8,120 nucleotides of DNA from an uncultured Erysipelotrichaceae bacterium (GTDB lineage Bacteria > Bacillota_I > Bacilli_A > RF39 > UBA660), in NCBI GenBank assembly GCA_902795845.1, contig CADBMU010000091.1, positions 1-8,120 of the forward strand, read 5' to 3'. A model generated the notes under the pieces. It saw nothing but the letters and a program-made list of their open reading frames with translations. It did no database searches and was not told where the DNA came from. Below are positions 5,620 to 8,120 of the stretch, in pieces; positions within the stretch are counted from its first letter, which is position 1, and every line of letters begins with the position of its first letter. A program made the translations under genes and the position numbers.

Positions 5620-7339
5620 AATTGTTTTTATATTCATCAATAAGTCTTTTATGAATTCCAGGTTCAACAATATTAATTGAATTAATTGCATTTTCTAAGG
5701 ATAATTTAAAATTACCTTTGTAAAAAGAATTTTCAGCTTTTAATAATCCTAAATCAACTTCTTTATTTAAAATACGATATCTATTGCCATAAACAATAGC
5801 AAGTTCAGCCATTTTAGCAGTTTTAACAAGTTCATTAATATTAGTATAAACTTTTAAAACTAAATCTCTTGCTGTATCAACCCTAGTATTTAGAGTTTTT
5901 ATGGAAATAGGAGTTTTATCTAATTCTTTAATAATATCATTAATAGCCATTGTTGCTTCTGATAATTCTACATAATAATTTTTAGGTACAATTGGAAGCT
6001 TATATTCTCTAACTTTACCACGAGCTTTTTTAAGAATATCCTTAATATCATCTAGTTGCTCTCTTGCCCTTAATTCATCCTCTTTTAAACTTCCAAAAGT
6101 TCTTAAAGCAACCTCTAATTTTTCTTCTGTTTTTATAAGTTTTACATTGATAAGTTCCATTTCTTTAGCAAGTTTTGTATAATATGATCTTTTACTTCGA
6201 TACAAATCAATTACTCTATCGTATTCACTTCTTAATTCTTTTAATTCGTGATGAATAACATCTATAACACTAGCTTCTTCATCAGTAAGATCATAACTAT
6301 ATTTAATATCATCAATTTTTTTATACAAGTCATTATTTATTTTTTCTAACTTGCTTATTTTTATTAAAATAGTCCTACTATATTCTTCATATATTTTTTT
6401 AGCTATTTTTTCTTTATCAAAATCATTATAGATTGAATCAAAATAATCTAATATAGTTTTTAATTCAAATATAGAATCTTCTAAATTTAAAACATTTAAT
6501 CTTTGAAAAACATCAGCTATTTTTTTATTAGATTCTGTTATATTATAATCAATATTCAAAAATCCTAAATTAAAGCCCTCTTTTGTCATTTTTTCTTCAA
6601 TATTTTTTATATCATTTATTTTCTTAGGAATTAATTTTTTACCCAATAAAACAATACTTGGTGTTTCTTCAATAACTATTTTTAAATTACCTATAGTATC
6701 ATCAATAGCTTTTACTATTTTACCAACTTCAGTATATTGATTTTTTTCCATTGACAATTCAAAAGCACTAAATAATTTATCGACATTTTCAAATTGTAAC
6801 TCTAAAGGTCCTTCAACTTCTTTATAATCTTCTTTATTATTGTTATATTTACTAACTATTTCACGATAACTTGCTTTTAATTTTGTAATTGTATCTCTAT
6901 TTTTTTCTTCAGACAAAGTAATTTCTTTGATTTCATCTAGTAAAAAATTAGCTTTAGTTTTTACATAATATATTTCTAACTCAGTTTCAGCTATTTTTTG
7001 TTTTAATTCTTTATACTTTTGTTCATGAAAAAGATCTTCTATTTCAATTAAAGCATCAGTAATTTTAGGAACCTCTTCATCTTTTATTTTTTTAAATTTT
7101 TCTTGCCATCCATTATATGTCTCACTCATATTTTCATTATTTACTAAAGGTTCAACTTTATTAAGCTCAGATAAAATTGAGGCAGATATAATAAGATTTT
7201 TATCTCTTTCAAGTTCATTTATTTCATTAGAATATTTCTTCTTATCATGACGTGATATTAAATTTAAAACTAAGATAAGTATTCCTACAGTCACAATATA
7301 GTAAAGTATTGCCACTAGTATAAATGTTGTTGTATCCAT
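5618..7339 (-). CDS. ezrA: septation ring formation regulator EzrA
   Basis: EzrA is a membrane-anchored spectrin-like protein of Bacilli. It binds FtsZ, limits extra Z-rings and works at the division septum. The 573-aa product (B. subtilis 562 aa) has an N-terminal transmembrane helix (about 5-26), a basic stop region, and then long helical coiled-coil segments to the C-terminus. Family landmarks include the GWQEKFKKIKDEEVPKI stretch (about 77-94), the EELRAREQLDDIK-type segment about two-thirds along and YGNRYR (517-522) near the end. The glutamine of the conserved QNR patch (family form IQYGNRYR or similar) is valine here (V516). ATG 7339 follows AGGAAG by seven bases. A candidate promoter lies just upstream. 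The gene converges on sigK and shares its terminator. Confidence 0.94.
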   Translation of the reverse strand: MDTTTFILVAILYYIVTVGILILVLNLISRHDKKKYSNEINELERDKNLIISASILSELNKVEPLVNNENMSETYNGWQEKFKKIKDEEVPKITDALIEIEDLFHEQKYKELKQKIAETELEIYYVKTKANFLLDEIKEITLSEEKNRDTITKLKASYREIVSKYNNNKEDYKEVEGPLELQFENVDKLFSAFELSMEKNQYTEVGKIVKAIDDTIGNLKIVIEETPSIVLLGKKLIPKKINDIKNIEEKMTKEGFNLGFLNIDYNITESNKKIADVFQRLNVLNLEDSIFELKTILDYFDSIYNDFDKEKIAKKIYEEYSRTILIKISKLEKINNDLYKKIDDIKYSYDLTDEEASVIDVIHHELKELRSEYDRVIDLYRSKRSYYTKLAKEMELINVKLIKTEEKLEVALRTFGSLKEDELRAREQLDDIKDILKKARGKVREYKLPIVPKNYYVELSEATMAINDIIKELDKTPISIKTLNTRVDTARDLVLKVYTNINELVKTAKMAELAIVYGNRYRILNKEVDLGLLKAENSFYKGNFKLSLENAINSINIVEPGIHKRLIDEYKNN

Positions 7340-7363
7340 AATACCACTTCCTACTCTATATTA

Positions 7364-7393
7364 ATTTTAACATAAAATAATAATTAATGTTAA
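7364..7393 (-). promoter_or_regulatory. candidate ezrA promoter
   Basis: On the minus strand, TTAACA (7388-7393) and TAAAAT (7364-7369) are 18 bases apart, and TGT before the latter makes an extended -10. The start would be near 7357, giving a very short leader before the AGGAAG site. The -35 box overlaps the end of the T-tract that terminates the upstream two-gene unit, so termination and re-initiation are compacted together. Confidence 0.55.
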
Positions 7394-7423
7394 AAAAGTT
7401 AACAGTTTTCCATTAACTTTTTT
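7392..7423 (-). terminator. terminator of the small two-gene unit upstream of ezrA
   Basis: An 11-bp perfect inverted repeat (7392-7402 with 7413-7423) reads AAAAAAGTTAA, a 10-base loop and TTAACTTTTTT on the minus strand. It ends in six T residues. It overlaps the last codons and the TAA stop (7399-7401) of the 78-aa gene. The GC-poor stem makes it weaker than the miaA terminator, so some read-through into ezrA is plausible. Confidence 0.65.
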
Positions 7424-7635
7424 TCATTGATTTTTAAATTAAATAATTTTATTAAATTTTTTAAAACACTTTTGTCTTCAATTACTTCTATTTCATTCTT
7501 TTTAATTTTAGCAAACATTATGTCATTATAATTATCAACGTTGATTAAATAAGCAAATTTATCTTTTTCAACTTTGATAATTGAAACAACAGTATATTCT
7601 TTATTATTTACTTGTATTACTGAATTATCTTTCAT
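7399..7635 (-). CDS. small hypothetical protein, 78 aa (DUF1292-like at best)
   Basis: I do not recognise this protein with confidence. The 78 residues are probably cytosolic: there is no signal peptide or membrane segment. Alternating strands (EYTVVSIIKVEKDKFAYLIN, then DIMFAKIKKNEIEVIED) are followed by a short lysine- and leucine-rich helix. The 'question, answer, value' strand pattern vaguely recalls small DUF1292/YrzB-type proteins, but no diagnostic motif is present. The ATG overlaps the stop of the upstream 95-aa gene by one base (TAATG). There is no good ribosome binding site of its own, so translation is probably coupled. Its stop codon lies in a terminator. Base composition matches the neighbours, with no sign of transfer. 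Position next to ezrA could mean a link to division, but this is a guess. Confidence 0.75.
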   Translation of the reverse strand: MKDNSVIQVNNKEYTVVSIIKVEKDKFAYLINVDNYNDIMFAKIKKNEIEVIEDKSVLKNLIKLFNLKINEKKLMENC

Positions 7636-7922
7636 TATAAACTATATTTTATAACTTTCTGTTTGTATTTATCTAAATTTTGCGACATACTCATTGCTGA
7701 AATAGAAATACTCATAAGCATTTTTGGTGTAAGTAAATCAAAATAATCATTATATTTTTTGTGCATTCTTATAGCTTCTCTTTCAACAAATAATGCATCA
7801 GCAATATCTATTGGTGCAAGAGACATCTTATAAGCCATGCCAATTGAAGAAATACCTGCAATATAAGCTAAATTCTTTTTTTCTAGATCATAGTTTTTTA
7901 CTATTTTATACTTATATACCAC
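7635..7922 (-). CDS. small hypothetical helical protein, 95 aa
   Basis: No family is recognised with confidence. The product looks all-helical: a charged start (KYKIVKNYDLEKKN), a hydrophobic helix LAYIAGISSIGMAYKMSL, then PIDIADALFVEREAIRMHKKY and a methionine-rich helix MLMSISISAMSMSQNL. The central part is only moderately hydrophobic, so it is more likely a small packed domain than a membrane segment. The arrangement loosely resembles small helical domains such as DUF3969, which I cannot confirm. I start at the GTG at 7922, eight bases after AGGGAG; the in-frame GTG at 7931 is part of that site, and there is no nearby ATG. It is the first gene of a two-gene unit with the 78-aa protein, one base of overlap apart, and has a candidate promoter 65-90 bases upstream. 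Confidence 0.75.
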   Translation of the reverse strand: MVYKYKIVKNYDLEKKNLAYIAGISSIGMAYKMSLAPIDIADALFVEREAIRMHKKYNDYFDLLTPKMLMSISISAMSMSQNLDKYKQKVIKYSL

Positions 7923-7985
7923 TATAGTCACTCCCTACTACTATTAAATTATTTCATATTAACACTTGGTTGTCTAATATTTTAT

Positions 7986-8013
7986 ATTTTACTTTACACT
8001 ATCAAATTGTTAA
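7986..8013 (-). promoter_or_regulatory. candidate promoter for the 95-aa/78-aa gene pair
   Basis: On the minus strand, TTAACA (8008-8013) and TAAAAT (7986-7991) have a 16-base spacer, placing the start near 7979 with a leader of about 55 bases. The region is so AT-rich that other pairings exist (TTGATA at 8000-8005, for example), so this is the best of several candidates. Confidence 0.4.
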
Positions 8014-8030
8014 AAAAAGTTGTTTTTTTA
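8011..8030. repeat. A7/T7 palindrome in the divergent intergenic region
   Basis: TAAAAAAA (8011-8018), GTTG and TTTTTTTA (8023-8030) form a perfect palindrome lying between the minus-strand promoter and the strong plus-strand promoter. Opposed A-tracts usually mean intrinsically bent DNA, and A/T runs here could act as an upstream (UP) element. As an RNA hairpin it would be pure A-U, followed by no further T-run, so I do not call it a terminator. Confidence 0.45.
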
Positions 8031-8061
8031 CCATTTTTACTAAGATTTAGCATATATTTAT

Positions 8062-8089
8062 TTGACATTATAAAAATATAGTGTATAAT
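8062..8089 (+). promoter_or_regulatory. near-consensus housekeeping (sigma-A) promoter, firing out of the window
   Basis: TTGACA (8062-8067) and TATAAT (8084-8089) are both perfect consensus boxes with a 16-base spacer. It is the best promoter in the window. AT-rich sequence lies upstream, so an UP element is plausible. Transcription would begin near 8096 toward the right edge. Such promoters typically serve highly expressed genes such as ribosomal protein or stable RNA genes. In B. subtilis rpsD lies near ezrA, which makes it one candidate, but no product is visible here. Confidence 0.85.
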
Positions 8090-8120
8090 TAATATTGCAG
8101 ATTAATGGCAGTGCTTTTAA
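8088..8120 (+). other. start of an untranslated leader or RNA gene (partial) with an imperfect direct repeat
   Basis: The first roughly 25 transcribed bases contain two imperfect copies of one unit, ATTAATATTGCAG (8088-8100) and ATTAATGGCAG (8101-8111), followed by TGCTTTTAA. An ATG at 8105 has no ribosome binding site and lies too near the predicted start, so it is probably not used. This looks like a leader or the 5' end of an RNA, but it is too short to identify. Confidence 0.3.

Noticed and set aside
8011..8030. Terminator on either strand
   Set aside because: The arms are pure A/T with a 4-base loop and no further T-run, and no gene ends here. It is better explained as opposed A-tracts between divergent promoters.
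8105..8120. Start of a coding region (ATG GCA GTG CTT TTA)
   Set aside because: It lies about ten bases after the predicted transcription start with no ribosome binding site, and only five codons are visible.
1..8120. Mobile element, phage, CRISPR, defence system, tRNA or rRNA
   Set aside because: No transposase, integrase, repeat-spacer array, tRNA-like fold or rRNA sequence is seen, and composition is even across the window.

Overview
The window reads as chromosomal DNA from a very AT-rich, low-GC Gram-positive bacterium of the Bacilli in the broad sense. EzrA (a Bacilli division protein) and a sigma-K with a Bacillus-type pro-sequence point there, and the base composition resembles uncultured, gut-type Erysipelotrichales/RF39-like lineages; that placement is inference. 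All nine complete genes end in TAA or TAG, and the tryptophan codons I checked are TGG. Nothing suggests TGA reassignment, so a true mycoplasma is unlikely. I see no insertion sequence, phage gene, CRISPR array, tRNA or rRNA.

Layout. At the left edge is the 5' end of an unidentified minus-strand gene with a very strong ribosome binding site. Next to it is a minus-strand block, read right to left from an extended -10 promoter near 4830: a 161-aa membrane-anchored protein of unknown function, yqeG (HAD phosphatase), yqeH (circularly permuted GTPase for 30S assembly), mutL (mismatch-repair endonuclease) and miaA (tRNA dimethylallyltransferase). These genes overlap or are 12-18 bases apart, so they form a likely operon. 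It ends in a terminator whose stem contains the miaA stop codon.

Divergent from this block, on the plus strand, is sigK, the late mother-cell sporulation sigma factor, with an uninterrupted reading frame. It converges on ezrA (minus), and one shared hairpin terminator serves both. Upstream of ezrA, a two-gene unit of small unknown proteins (95 and 78 aa) ends in its own terminator, and a candidate ezrA promoter starts inside that terminator's T-tract. The right edge is an AT-rich divergent intergenic region. A near-consensus plus-strand promoter there fires out of the window into a gene or RNA that is not visible.

The genes are mostly housekeeping: ribosome assembly (YqeG/YqeH neighbourhood), DNA repair, tRNA modification, cell division (EzrA) and sporulation (SigK). 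I found no convincing new multi-gene system. The points most worth a second look are the intact pro-sigK, apparently degenerate partner-binding motifs in MutL (clamp motif) and EzrA (QNR patch), a long inverted repeat enclosing the ribosome binding site of the left-edge gene, and the unknown small proteins next to ezrA and at the head of the yqeG operon.
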